NCBI GenBank assembly: GCA_013398615.1
Contig: VZSR01001685.1
Location: 5,800,987 to 5,864,986, forward strand
From: Brachypodius melanocephalos
Taxonomy: Eukaryota; Chordata; Aves; Passeriformes; Pycnonotidae
DNA length: 64,000 nt
Direction of reading: 5' to 3'
Shown: one piece after another, positions 14,128 through 26,700 of the stretch
Position numbering within the stretch: the stretch's first letter is position 1
Layout: each line of letters begins with the position of its first letter
Translations under genes and position numbers: made by a program
The notes under the pieces: generated by a model
Seen by the model: the letters and a program-made list of their open reading frames with translations, nothing else
What the model was told of the DNA's origin: nothing
The model's database searches: none

Positions 14128-15272
14128 ACCACTATACTTGCTATGTGGGACAGCATCTAAAACAAAGATACAAAGAGACACACTGTATTTGGTGTGTGTG
14201 AGTCATCAGGATGCAGACAGCACGGCCTAATGGATATTTTTATTCCTGTTTGAATCAACCCGGAGGTAGAGCTAAGGAGTTCTGCTATTTCTGGTTGTAC
14301 ATGTTAATGTATGCCACATACACCAGATTGCAGCATGTGCTGGCAGAAGACCCAGTCTGAGCAAGGGGAAAAAAGAATAAGGAAAAATGGTATTATCAAG
14401 CCTTTTAAAAGAAAACTTCTAAAGCACCTTTAAATTGTAACATCTTGAGCAAAGAAAAGCCTGAATTATGTAAAAGTGGGCAGGGGGCCAACATCTGGCA
14501 GTAATAAGATTGTTTTGTAAGCAAGCAGTTTTCTACACAGCACGCAGCTCTTGGTCCCCATTAGAGCTAATGGTGAATCTGTGAAGATGCGCATGGTCTC
14601 TGGCTGCCAGAAGGATATCCTAGGCTTTGAGTGAAAATCTTTGTGTCATTTGATCTCCTAAAACAGCCAGCTGAGATGAGTTATATTCCCCCTGCCAGGA
14701 ACCTCGAAAGAATTGTTCAAACCATACACTCATTCCCGTTGAATTGGAAACAAATGCCATAGCTGCATTGTTGGACTTTGAAATTAATCTCTCTCCGACT
14801 CTTCCCAGCATTCCTGAGAAGAAACAAAACTCCTCCCTGTGTCTGCCACTTTTGTCTCTGCAGAGGGACCTCCTTGCCTGCGCTCCCTGTACTCCTCATC
14901 CTTTCTGTCCTCCTCCAGCAATGGCAATCTCTCATTCTAGAAAGCCACATCACAGGGCTGCTCCATGTGTTAGTGATCTGCTCTTTGCTGCCATCAGACT
15001 GCGCCATCGCCTGTAGAAATGGAGTCACTTAATTAGGTCCAGAGAGCTGGAGAACAACGAGGCCATTCAGGGTGGCATCCAGCCAGCAGCTTCTTCCCTT
15101 TGCTCTTTGTTTTGCCTTGCTTTGTTTTTCCTCTTTTCTTAGAAGGGAAATATCTCAAGCCCTTCCCTGCTTCTTCCCACATGTATAACCTACAGCTGAG
15201 TAGGTTCGGGTCTTCAACCAGACCCTGAACATAGAGGTTGTGTTTCAAAGCCAGCCCCGAAAGAAACAACAG

Positions 15273-15344
15273 AAAAAAAAAATAAAAGAAAAAGAAAAAA
15301 GGAAAAAAAAAAAACAAAACAAAAAAAAAACCAAAAAAAACCAA
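15273..15344. repeat. Long A-rich tract
   Basis: About 70 bases of A-runs interrupted by G in the first half and by C or CC in the second half. The change of interruption type along the tract suggests two neighbouring expansions. It creates an artefactual Phe-rich frame on the minus strand. Confidence 0.9.
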
Positions 15345-16364
15345 CACAGAAAACCCTAAATTAGACATGCAGCAGGACCCTAGGTCTCCAAAAGCTTACA
15401 GTGTGCTCCAAAAAGAATAGGCAGCTAATGATAGTCGCTCCCCAAGCCATGAAGGGCTTTGAAAGTCACAGTCACTCATCAGCACACTAGGGAAAACTTC
15501 TTGGAGGCTATCCTCTCAGTGCTCAGAGCTGCATCTGGGTATGGTTTAGATTTTATTTCAACCTTCATAAGAAGTACAGTTGCTTCCTGTTACCAACAAT
15601 GGTTGAATTCGATCACAGATATTTAACTCTCCCAGCATCATTGCTGACAACAAAGTATGCATGAGTGCTTCGTTTCAAACTGCCTGACTGCCCTTTTTCT
15701 TCCCCAGCTCCCCCAAAGGGCATCTGGGAGCACTCATAGATTTAACTTTTCAAATATATTTTGCTGCAGATTGAACACTCACCCACTAAATAATTTCATC
15801 ATCATATCATCACATTTCTTAAATTTTCTTACTTGACTTGTAGTATTTATTTCATAGAAAGATGTCACCAGAGACCTAAACTAAGCTGTAAATCACCACT
15901 GCTGCATATCAGACCAGGTAGTGCAGAGGTACCAGCTATTTGCTGGCATTGACTAGGCTTTCATACATTTGCTCAGTAATACGTAGCAGTCTGACACACA
16001 AACACAGAAGTGATGGGTTTCCTCTAGAAAAAAGAACTAAACTTTTCTAGGTACTATTTTAATAATTCAATTGTTTTTCACTGCTCTAAGAAGACCTATA
16101 TACATTATCTGATACTCATCAAGAGCTGTTTGCACCATGTATTTCTGCAAGACCCAATGAAGAATGCCATGAGGTTGTCTTTGGAAATTTAGTGCAAATA
16201 GAGAAGAAAAGCAAAGATCTAGTCCTCTAGCTGGAGTTTCCAACTCATTCTGAGCAGAATCCAGTCCTCTAGTTCATTCTTTTATACCTGGAAACTAATA
16301 GGTTTCTTCTGAAATGACAGGATACACCACAGTCCTTTGTATTTCAAAGGCCTTGCATATTGGC

Positions 16365-16392
16365 ATATATAGCCTGGAATATATAGCCTGGA
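16365..16392. repeat. Perfect 14-bp tandem duplication
   Basis: The unit ATATATAGCCTGGA occurs twice head-to-tail with no mismatch. Each copy contains a TATATA core. It is too short for a minisatellite and is probably a recent slippage duplication. Confidence 0.85.
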
Positions 16393-17179
16393 AGCACTGC
16401 TAAGGCAAGGTGAAATCTGACAGGCTATGGTGCAAATGGAATATCACAACCTGTAAGGGTCTGCTGTACAAAATAGGGAAAGATTTTCCTTCTAGACAAT
16501 GAAAATGAGTCCAAACGAACTATGTGGAAGCATGAAATACCCAGGTCTGGAGATTAGTTTATCTTTTTATCTTGTGGTTTTATAAAAATATTCCACACAG
16601 GTCTTAATCCCTCTCACTGACATGTGCCTGCAAAACAGCATCTCTCAGCTTGTGTGCTGCCAGCCCTCACAGGGAGAGCTTGATGCGTGCTCAGGAGCAG
16701 CACCTGGCTCTTGGGAAGGGTCTCCAGAGGAAGCGACAGAAGAGGCTTTCCTCTCCCAGTTCAAACAAAGCTTCACCACACAGAAAATTCCTGGAAGCTA
16801 CATTTGTAAGTCCAAGGACAGATTTTTTTTTTCAAAGGAAGTTAAAGGGAAGATCAAAGACCAGATAGGAAGAAGCAGGTTGTAGCAGTGGAAGATTCAA
16901 TCATCAGGCAAATAAACAACAGGGTGCATGACCTTGGATGAGACCATGGGGGTGCCTGTCTTACAAGAAGAAAGGTGGTGGATTTCAGCGGAAACCTGGG
17001 CAGGGTCTGAGGAAGCCTGGGAAAAGAGAGTGCAGTGGTGACTTGCCTGGGCATCTGTGACTCTGGTGACAGATGGACACTCTGGAGGGACCGTGTAGGT
17101 CCACAGAAAGGAAGGTACAGGCCAAGATTTCTACAGTCTTTTAGCTCGGGATGACAGTGGGAAGCAAAGTGACTGCAGG

Positions 17180-17790
17180 ATAAGGAGAGTCCTTGTGAGA
17201 ATAAATCAATTAAAAGATGGGAAATGGAGGATAAGTAAGTGGTCCCTTCTCACAACAGAGGGAGGTCACCAGTTCAGTTTTACTGGCACTGGTGCTGAGA
17301 AATGAGCTATTTAATATACACAGATGTTAGAAAAGGGAAAAAGGCCTGAGGTAAAGGCTGCTGATGACACTAAGTTATGCAGAACAGGAACGTGAGCAGA
17401 CTGGGGAGAATTACAAAGGAGTCCAACAGGACAGAATGGCTGAGCAATAACACAGCAGCTGAAATTCATTGTGTATAACTGTGAAATTATACGTAGTGGG
17501 GAAACACAACCCTGGATCTGCATAGACAGTGGTAGTTTCTGAAATAACATTTAGCATCCTGGAGCAAGACCTCAGTGTTATGATAGATGGTTCCATAAAA
17601 GCAAAGTGAAAATGTCAGGAACAATTGAAAAAGGAAGAGAGAACAAAGCCAAATCTCTTCACTGCTCTTGTATCCACCCTTGGTTCACACCCTTCGAATT
17701 GCACACAGTGCTTTTGGAGGGAGAGGAACAGCACTGAAGGCACAAAAGGCTACAAGAGGTGTGGAAAGGCTTTGCAAGGGAGAGGGCAGG
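17180..17790 (+). mobile_element. Old CR1-type LINE relic, late RT and C-terminal part of ORF2
   Basis: This is a decayed non-LTR retrotransposon of the CR1/L3 group, read on the + strand. Recognisable blocks come in the expected order. First is a stretch resembling the RT region before motif C (17240-17330, including TATTTAATATA). Next is a block translating as Ala-Asp-Asp-Thr-Lys-Leu at 17360-17377, matching the FADDTKL catalytic motif. The usual post-RT blocks follow, around 'GCTGAGCAATAACACAGCAG' (17440) and the later 'CAAGACCTCAGTGTTATGAT' (17565). Stops and indels break every frame, so it cannot encode an active enzyme. The 5' and 3' ends are unclear. Identification is by eye against remembered CR1 consensus structure. 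Confidence 0.75.
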
Positions 17791-19535
17791 TAATATTACA
17801 GATATTTGTCCAGCGCTAACCCATCCTAATGTCCCTGCATTTCATCACTCCAGAGACACCCCTGGGCGAGGTGGCCTTTAGGTCCAGATGGGCACTGCCA
17901 CTCTTCCTGGCATTGTGGCTGTGCCTCAGACCCAGGCAGATTGATTTCCCCTCTGACACTCCTTAGCCCTGTTCACAACCACAAAAAAATGGAGGGTGGG
18001 AAGGGAGTGTTACCAGGGAAGAATATCAATAGTCATGTTACCCCACACACTATCACTCATCACTTGACGTAACTTAACATTTTCAATAACAGATTCAAAT
18101 ATTAATCCCAATTTTTTCTCCTCAGTGGCAGTTCAATATTTCTTCAGCTCATTTGGAGCATGTACTTTGGGTGAAACAACAGGAAAATGGAGTGCACCCA
18201 GAAAATTAAACTCAGATATTCAATAGCAATCATTCATACCAATAGTTGGTTTCATTAGTGAAATAACAATGATCACAGAAAGAAAGTGTACTTTTAATTC
18301 ATAGCAGAATAAAATGTCTTGGTTTTCATATTTTACATATCTGCCTAGGAATAATTCATTTACATTTTTCATTATTAACTTACAATAGCAAAAATATTTT
18401 AAAGGGGAAAAAACTGGGGAGCGCAAGAGGTAGAACACATAATAAAAATAATTTCTGATTTTCACCTATATTAACCTTCCTAATAAGCTTTTAAAAAATT
18501 AAACATATGTATATACACGTTGCTGACCACTAGAATAGCTCCAGTTTAGAAGGTGAGCCTTAGAGTCTACTAGTGCTTGTAACTACTGACTCTAGGGGCC
18601 TGGCTGTCCATGACCTACAGAAATAATGTCACCTCATATTTTTGGGAGTTGAAGAGTTTATATTAAAGGACAAATTTATCCCAAAGAGAATTGAGGAGGA
18701 AAGTTTATATCAGACCAATGTTCAGAAGTAGCAGATGTCATGAAAATGTAAAACTTACTTTTTACATGGTGCTGAAACAGAAAATACAGTCCTTTATGAA
18801 GGGAGATCAGAAGCCTATTCTTCCCCAAAAGATTCAAGCATTCCTTTAAAAGTGTATTTTGATATTGGTCTTATGGTTATAATATTAAAACTACCTTTAA
18901 CACCTGCAGTTTTTCCTGCCTGACCATCAGTTTTAAGTTCTTCAAAATGAACTCTCCACTGCTCAAAATGTGCTTTATTTTAAAAGTACTGAAAGTATTT
19001 GACTCACCCTCCAAAATATCCCCATGAGAACAAACTGCACCATTAAAATACACATTAATTTCAAATTTCTCTTACACCTCTCAAAGCTCAGCTAATATCA
19101 AAGGGAAAATAGGTACAAGACAGTGCAAAACCATCACACACCTCTTGATTTTAATACATTTATATTTCTCACAGAAATAACTCAAATTCCAAAATAGTAG
19201 GAGTTGTTAGTCTACCCACAGTGTGACCCTCTCGGATAACCTTATCATTATCATTGGAAGTAATGAACTTGCACAATTAGAGAATGATAAAAATGAAAAA
19301 TCAAAGGGGAAAAACAAAAAGATCTGCCTGCATTAAATGTCGTTTTTGCAAACACCATTTTTCTCAATCCTTTCACACCTCCTGTCAGAGTGACAGATTT
19401 TGGAGATAAAACACAAAATCAAGATGTGTTCAATTAAGCTCAGTTAGAAATCATAGCTGAAGTGTGGTCTCAAGAATTCTGCCCACTTCTAAAACTACAG
19501 AAGTTGGCAGGGATATCTGGGGTTTTTTACACCAA

Positions 19536-19553
19536 ATATATATGTATATATAT
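19536..19553. repeat. Short (TA)n microsatellite
   Basis: Alternating T and A with one internal G, 18 bp long. Simple repeat. Confidence 0.75.
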
Positions 19554-20256
19554 GCACTTACATACATAGTTTCTCTTTTTTTTCACGTATGGAAGGCCCA
19601 CATTCATAACAGATGGAGAAAGCATCTGATTCAACTGAAGTAAGAGCAACTACAAAATGTTGTCAAAGAAATGTTGTAAACTGCCTAAAAGAACAAATAG
19701 CAGTTTCTTTCCCTACCTTTCCACTCATAAGTTTAGGGGTTACTTCAAACAGGCAAATTGTTGTGCATTCACTGACCAAAACATTTATCCAAACTGATTG
19801 TGCCTGTTTAGGATAGGTGTTTTTCCATATGCAAAGAAAAGGAAAAAAGAGAATATACGCATAAAAGAGAAATTTTTTTTCACGCTCAAGGAAGCTTTAT
19901 CTTTCTATCAATGTTTTTCCTGTATCAGCACCTTTAGCTAAGAGGCAGCCAATAGAGGAAAGATTATTACTGCATCCACAGTGGTGAACAGATATTAGCA
20001 CTGATTTCTAATGGCACTATAAGCTGCTCTGGCAACTTAATGAAACCCCCATGCCTTTACAAGCTTATAACAGTTTTTCGAACCCAATTAATTTGCTTTG
20101 TAGCCATGGAACAGCCCCGTGGGACCACAGAAAAAAACCATTCCCATTGTGAATGCTCTGATTCTGCAGCTTGTGTACGTGCTGGGGCAGCAGGGAGGCT
20201 GCTCCAGGCAGATGGCTTTACTTCCTCATGCAGATTAAAAAATAATAGAAAAAAAA

Positions 20257-20289
20257 CTCTCTCACTCTCTCTTTCCCTTTTTCTTTTTA
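20257..20289. repeat. CT-rich tract ending in a splice-acceptor-like TTTTTAG
   Basis: About 33 pyrimidines with a CTCT phase shift, followed directly by AG. In form it is an excellent + strand splice acceptor, but I see no convincing exon immediately after it. I therefore call it only a simple pyrimidine tract. Confidence 0.6.
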
Positions 20290-22019
20290 GCGAGGTATAA
20301 CACATTCCCCTGTGACGGGCAGATCTTTATCTCCAGTTTATCAGTGCAGATGAAAAGTGGGAAGCAAGCAGCATTAGCACAGAGCCTTCACCCTTTCCCA
20401 GTTCCAGCTGTATCAATGTCCTGTCACAAGGATCATTAGCAGCAGCCACACAAGCCACATGCAGTTTGCAGGCCCACACTGCACTGACTTCAGATGGAAC
20501 ATTTCTCCATACATCCTAGAAGCCTTCCAAACCTCAAATATGCCAGCCAGTGTGTTTCACTCTTGGATTCTCAGTGGAACTGCCTATGAGGGGTGCCAGA
20601 CCCCAAAATTTCTCTTCAATGGGACATTAAGAAATATTTCTGGAATCCCGGCTTGACAATGGAACAGGAAAATGAAACTCTGAAGTCCCCTGCAGAGAAG
20701 GAGAATCCCCTGCCAGTTTTCTGAAGCTGCCAGAGTTTTCTGGAGCTACCAGAGGTAGGTTAAGAAGCCTACCTTGGGGAACTTAAGATCACCCACAACA
20801 GGCCAAGGAGAAGCAGGTATATAGGAGAAAATCCCTCATTAAAACACTGAAGGTGATCACCCCTGGAAGCCAGAAGCTCTGGCTTCTCTAGACCTCCTGG
20901 GTTTCCTATCATCAGTCAGGTAGCTGGTCAGGAAGCCAGAGGATCAAATTGTCAAGAAGGAACTCAATAGCCCATCAGAACCTGACAGCTGGATCACCTC
21001 ATTTTAGTGAATAAATTCTTCACAAGGATGAAACACGCAATCAAACAACAACAACAAAAGATCTAAGACATTTTATTGAGTCAGAAACAATTTCCCTATT
21101 TGATCCTAGAAGAAAAAGCAAACAAATGAATGTGTTTTCAGGAATAGGTTGTTATTAGTGGTTTTCTCGGGTTGCTGTGGCCTCTGAGGCTGCAATCCCC
21201 CACTGAGGCAACCAGATTTTCTCACTCCCTAAACATGTAGACAAACCAGTCCCTCGAGCCTCTTATCCTTCTAGAGTATGGGATTAAAACCACATCAAAC
21301 TACTAAGTAAGCAATTCTCTTAAAGACAGACCATTCCCAGTCTCTTCTTTTCTGGTAATTTTCGCAGACCTCTTCTGCTCTCTGAGTCCTGGGAATTCAC
21401 CTCTTCCTCAATGGATGACGAGAAAACATTTCTAAACTTTTCCCCTTTCCTTGTAACCAATATCTCTTTCCTTCATGCTAGCTGCAGGTCTTCAGCTGGT
21501 TGGCTGGGTCTCCCTGAGGTATGCAATTCCCACAGTATTTCAGGACCTCTATAGCATCCTTTTGCCAAAGCACATCACAAGTATGGGATAAAGGCAAAGA
21601 CATCCAAGGAGAAAACCACGAAGAGCAGTCTAAGTAAATAAAGACTCTTAAACTTCATGTATGAAATTGGACAACCAGACCTGGACTAAAATCACTTCCA
21701 AATCACCTCCAAATTTTGACAGAAGAAAGAAAAGTCAGTGAGGTCAGAATACAAATCACCCAGATGTGAGGAATGAAGTAGTACTGATGGAAGAATGAAC
21801 TGTAGTAAATCTGGAATCACCTTTCAGAATGAGGAGCACTTTTTTACCTAATTCCAAACAATCCACAGGACTCATTTCAAAATTTGTTGTAAAGGATGTC
21901 CATGGTTGCTCATTATCATAACATATTCAAATTCACGATCCTTAAAGGAATAAGGATGGGAGGAGAGAAAACCTACTCCATTATCACTTAAGAAACTGTG
22001 GGAGGGTAAAAGGAAAATG

Positions 22020-23770
22020 AAGTTGCTAAAACAGTAATGCACCTGAAGTCAGTCAGGAGACTATCTAAAAATATTTTACTAGGACTTCAGTGCAAATATG
22101 TACCACCACTTCAAAAACACTTTGAACAAGACCATAACAATCTACCATTGTTAAATGTCAGACTAGAGGAGGGTCTTAAAAGTAGGAAGATACTACTCAG
22201 AAGTGGAGGTCACGTCCAAGAGAAGAAAACAAAAATAGTGCAAAAGTTTATATATTAAATGCAAAAACACAACGAAACACAAAACCATTTTGAAGTACAA
22301 TTTGCTACAGGCATTCCAATTAATCACAAAAGTCTTGCAAACACAGCCAGAGTTTGTGTGACTAATAAATAACAGAGGTGTAAAAGAAAAGTTCAAGGCC
22401 GTATCAGAAAAGCTAATTGAATTATCTGAGTTGATGTTTATAAGGGAAAAGCTCAGACAGGTTTTATGTGTGAAACAAGTCTGAAATCTCTAAGTGAAGT
22501 GTCGGTGGCAGGGGATTAGAGCAGGTCAATAAAACAGTAGCAAATCTCTAAGACCAGATGCCATTCACCCAGTAGCCCTAGAGAAACTAATATACAAAAT
22601 CCTAAGTATGTGATTTATCACTTCAGTGGCTTCAAAGGGCTCCCAGCCCAGAAGGAAAAGACAGCTGCACAGATGACAAAACTTATAAACAGGTCTCAGG
22701 AGCAAGGAAATATAGGATACTACAGACCATTAGTTAGGTTTCTATGTCAGGCTGATTGGTTGGAACTTTAATAGTAGATATACCCACAAACATCTCACAA
22801 TAGAGATGAAGAAAATGGTTTTTATAGAGGGATGTCATACATCCTAGATGCATTGCAGTTCTTTGAAGATTACAATAAATATGTGAATTAAATGGTTCAT
22901 TTAATTTATTATTTTTTATTCCCCAAAAAGTCTTTAACATATTGAGAGATACATAAAGAAGCTAAGTTGTCATGGAAAAGAAGAAATATATTAAATCTGG
23001 AGAGAATCTAATTAGTAACCTTTTTTTCTTTTTAAAGAAAGGAAAGCTGAAATAAACAGCCACTCTCAAGGAGAAGGCTTTTCTCTGTGATCTCTACTTC
23101 TCAACCTATCCAAAACAGATCTACAGCAGAGGCCAAAGAGTTAGTAAAGGTTGTTCATGAGACAAAATTTCTCAGCATCCTATAAATTAAAATGCACTGC
23201 AGAAAGTCATGGAAAGATTTCTGAAGGACTGATCAATAAGATGTCAGATAGTTGTACACACCATAAAAGATAAGTAAAATATACCAGTAATATTAACTTT
23301 AACTACACAAGCAGAATGACGGGCTAATTATCATTCAAGAAGGATCTACAAAAACAAACTTGGAATATGTAACAAAAGTATGGTTTTAAGAATATTAACT
23401 TATTAGAGGCTACCAAACTTACAGGAAAATAATACAGAAATTAGAAATACGAGATATCTCTATCAATGTCTTTATAGTGGTATAAACTTGTGATGGGTCT
23501 GTGGCTTGATTGATAAGGACAGAGCTTGTCACTGAAAGGAGATACATTAAAATAGAAGAGGTACAAAAAACCCCATTAGGATAGAAGGAAGTGCTGAATA
23601 ATTTCTTCACAATGGAAAAAATTAATTAAGCTTGGAAAAGAGACAGTAAGTGGCAGATATGAAAAATCTGCAATTTCTGATGAAGATGGAGAATATGAAC
23701 AGAGAAATGTTAAACTTTACATGATCCTGTCAAGCGACAGAGTTAACACAAGAAGCTGAAGTAATTTTTA
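22020..23770 (+). mobile_element. Old CR1-type LINE relic, long ORF2 segment
   Basis: A 1.7-kb decayed copy of a CR1-type LINE on the + strand. Blocks appear in consensus order. The linker before the RT domain is at 22060-22210. An Arg-Pro-Asp-Ala-Ile-His-Pro block lies at about 22553-22571, matching the GPDGIHP motif. A Tyr-Arg-Pro block at 22719-22735 matches NYRPVSL. A Gly-Phe-x-Arg-Gly block lies at 22815-22832 and a Leu-Gln-Phe-Phe-Glu block at about 22852-22866. The catalytic-motif region near 23158 is eroded. RT C-terminal blocks follow at 23310-23350 and again at 23626-23710. All frames are broken. It is not the missing half of the 17-kb relic, because the two overlap in consensus coverage. 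Confidence 0.75.
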
Positions 23771-26700
23771 GCACAGCAGATGATGAAACTGTGTGTCTCT
23801 TTGATATGTACTATTACGGAGACTAAAAACAAAAGGGTCCCAAGAACAATGAGACCCACATGCAGAGAATTCCATAAAAGATACTTAAATACAAGAAAGG
23901 AGTCTCAAGAAGAAGCTACTGAAACGGAGGGATGAGAAAAATTGAGAACAAATCAAATGGGGACCATGCACTTCCAAACATATTTTTCATCCACTGTCTT
24001 TCCAATACTCACATTTGCTTGGCAACATTTCAAATTGCTTAGGCCACATTTAGCAGGCACTGGGAAAAAACCAAGACTACCCTAGGCCAAATATAAAGTT
24101 ACAAATGCTCTTATGAATTGTGTATATGTTAATTCTCCAAGTATTACACAGTTCCAAATTCAGGTAAGGCGGGAGTATGATTTAAAAACAAAAAATCAAC
24201 CCCTCCCAGAACAGCCACTCTGTTAATTATCAGATAACTTGTTCTGCATCTCCTTTTTACAGCTTAACAGAGTTTCCAAAACTAGACCACAGTACTGATG
24301 GTTTCTCATTGGAATACATTGCTTTGCACACACCAGATTAAAAAAAATTGCTACAAAAAAGGTTGATGTGATACTACAGACAGTGCCTTGACGCTGGTTT
24401 AGTGGTAAAGTGAATAGCAACGTGGAAAATGCAAGCCATAAGTTATCATTTAACCATCGCCTCTTCAAGCTGAAGTATCAACACAGCAAAGCCTCGCAGT
24501 CAGTTACAGTATATTTGTCTTTACTGACATCACAAATGATAGCAAATTTCAATGAAATGCCCACCAGAGCAACACACTGAAAAAAACAAACCAAATTAAT
24601 TTTTATCAGCAACAACAATGGCTTGTTTTAAAAGTGGCAGAATTTCTGCTGGTTGAGTTGCAGGGCATCTTGACTTAGAATTAAGGGCTAGCAGGTCACA
24701 GCATCTCTAATTCTGCAAGCCCCAAAAGACAGCAATAGTGGTTTCTACAGTCCTAGTGTGAAACCTAATTTGTATTTGCAATAGCTTTCAGAGCCATTGG
24801 AAAGGCACAATCTAAATGCAAATTAATCTGATAGTACAAGTTGGTCTGTTCCTGAATATTATCTATGTAAAGAACTGAATTTTTATAGGGGTTTGAAGTT
24901 GCTTGTGAAGATTAAAATCTCTGAAAATGAACAGAGCCCATCATAGATAAATTTTGCTAAGTGAAAATTTGCAGCCGCCTTTTTGGAAGCATTCCTAAGG
25001 GAGTATGTCATGCAGTAGGAAATTTATTCTGGATAATGCTATAAAACTGCTCACCTTAATTCATATGCCAAATTTTTCTCTATTGAATAACAATTTATTG
25101 TGTACTCCAGCACTTGCCAGGAACTGCTGAATGAAAGCCACAGCTGTGTCTGTTATTGGGCAGAAGCTACAATATTGCTGAGGCATTTATTCCATGTATG
25201 AAATAATTCCCTCAAACTTTTTCAGTAACTATCTAGACACTAGTTTTTGGGGACAGTTTTGAGTATTCTGTGAGGGCTGTACCTGGCCACATGCACACTC
25301 TCCATGCAGACAACAAATTTGGGAGGCAACCAAAATGCTTGATGAGAAGAGGTATTTTTTGGAACTGTGACAGGAGCATGTGCTGGAGGACATCTAGAGA
25401 GCCAACATGTTGTTCATAGCCTCTTTGGCAGTCCAACACGTGGCTGAGCACACCAGCTGGGCTGCCCTCAGCTTTCCTGTGGAGCTCATGTAAAGCAGCA
25501 GCAGCTAGACCTGGATTTCACTGCCCTTGGGGTCATTCTCCAAACTGTACAGGGTGTGTAGTATGTTCCCTACAGATGCTGTAGGTATGACCCAAGAGTA
25601 GTAACTGCTCTCACTCAGTAAGCTAAGTGGTACCCTGCCTTTTCATGGAGCAAAATCCCTCCTCCAAAAATTAAATTCAATTCAATTCTGACTAGTAGCA
25701 AAATGCCAAGAGAGAAATCAAAACCCTTAAAAATTTTCAGATGCGTATCTGCCAGAAAAATGTCAGGAAAATCTCAAATGAGTCAGTTCAGGCTGGCAAT
25801 AAGAGACCACAGAAATTCAAATTACACCAAAACTAGAATGTCTAAGAAATTTATTTTACTTTTCAGATTATTCATTGCCCAGTTTAAATATTACCCTAAA
25901 AAGTCAGCTGTCACCTTTGCATTTGCTGAGCTCCACTGATCACATGCATCCCGAGCTCCATAAACAGGAGAATGGATAGTTAGAAGTAACTTCATTTAAT
26001 CTACTTTAAAGAAAAAGTTGGAAGAAAATTGTGGTTTAATGAAAGAGACAGAGCATTCATGTTGGCAGTTAGATCTGAAAGCATTAAATTTTAGTCCTGA
26101 ACAGAGCAGGGAGAGATTAAGTCACCCTGGGAATATGTTGTCTTGTTTGTCAAGCAAGACACTTATTTTCAAGCAAAAACAAAGGTGATGTGATCATAAG
26201 ATCTGGGCTTTGCAACACTTGCTAACATATGAATTCAGCTTTGATTAAAGAAGTCAAAGACATCACCAAGAAGAATTCAAAGAGCTCGTTATGTGTCCCT
26301 GACTAATCACTTTTAACATTCCTTGTGTTTGGCAAAACAACGAAGAGCTCCAAGCAAAGGAATGGAACAAAGATGTGTTGAGTCCACAACAAAAGGAAAC
26401 CAGAATTGTGGTGAGGAGGTGCTGCAGCCCTTGGGACTGGTCCCTCTCCTCTCGTGCCGCCCCTGACCTGCAGCTGCAGCAGCTGGTGGCTCAGATGTTC
26501 TGCACTCATCAGTGCCCTGCTAAATCCACACTTATCCCAGCATTTGAAGAGGACATTGCCATGCTGTGTCTCCTCAACAGTTTTCTCCCAAGTGTTTTGC
26601 ACATAATACAGGCTTGACCAGAGGAAAATAAGTAATACTGATTTAAAGAGAGTTGTATCACTCAAGAGAATGGCCCACGCTTGTGGACGGCTTCAAGACT

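Larger units (their letters stand above)
11813..17179. other. Unique AT-rich stretch with three A-rich tracts, no gene recognised
   Basis: Apart from the A-rich tracts and the 14-bp duplication listed separately, nothing is recognisable. A pyrimidine- and GC-richer patch at about 14800-15030 carries overlapping open frames in several registers (84-103 codons). None resembles a known protein. A minus-strand frame at 15033-15368 is Phe-rich simply because it reads through an A-rich tract. Confidence 0.5.
17791..22019. other. Unique sequence between the two old LINE relics
   Basis: No gene is recognised. A TA/TG-type simple repeat lies at 19536-19553 and a CT-rich tract at 20257-20289. A 13-bp segment at 18761-18773 on the minus strand is flanked by a good acceptor and a good donor, but it is too small to call. 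The stretch 20700-21600 is slightly GC-richer without identifiable content. Part of 21600-22020 could be further decayed LINE 5' sequence. Confidence 0.45.

Noticed and set aside
15033..15368. Phe-rich 111-codon minus-strand frame
   Set aside because: The frame is created by an A-rich tract read on the opposite strand.
18761..18773. 13-bp minus-strand microexon-like segment between strong splice sites
   Set aside because: It is far too short to judge, and matching sites this close together occur by chance.
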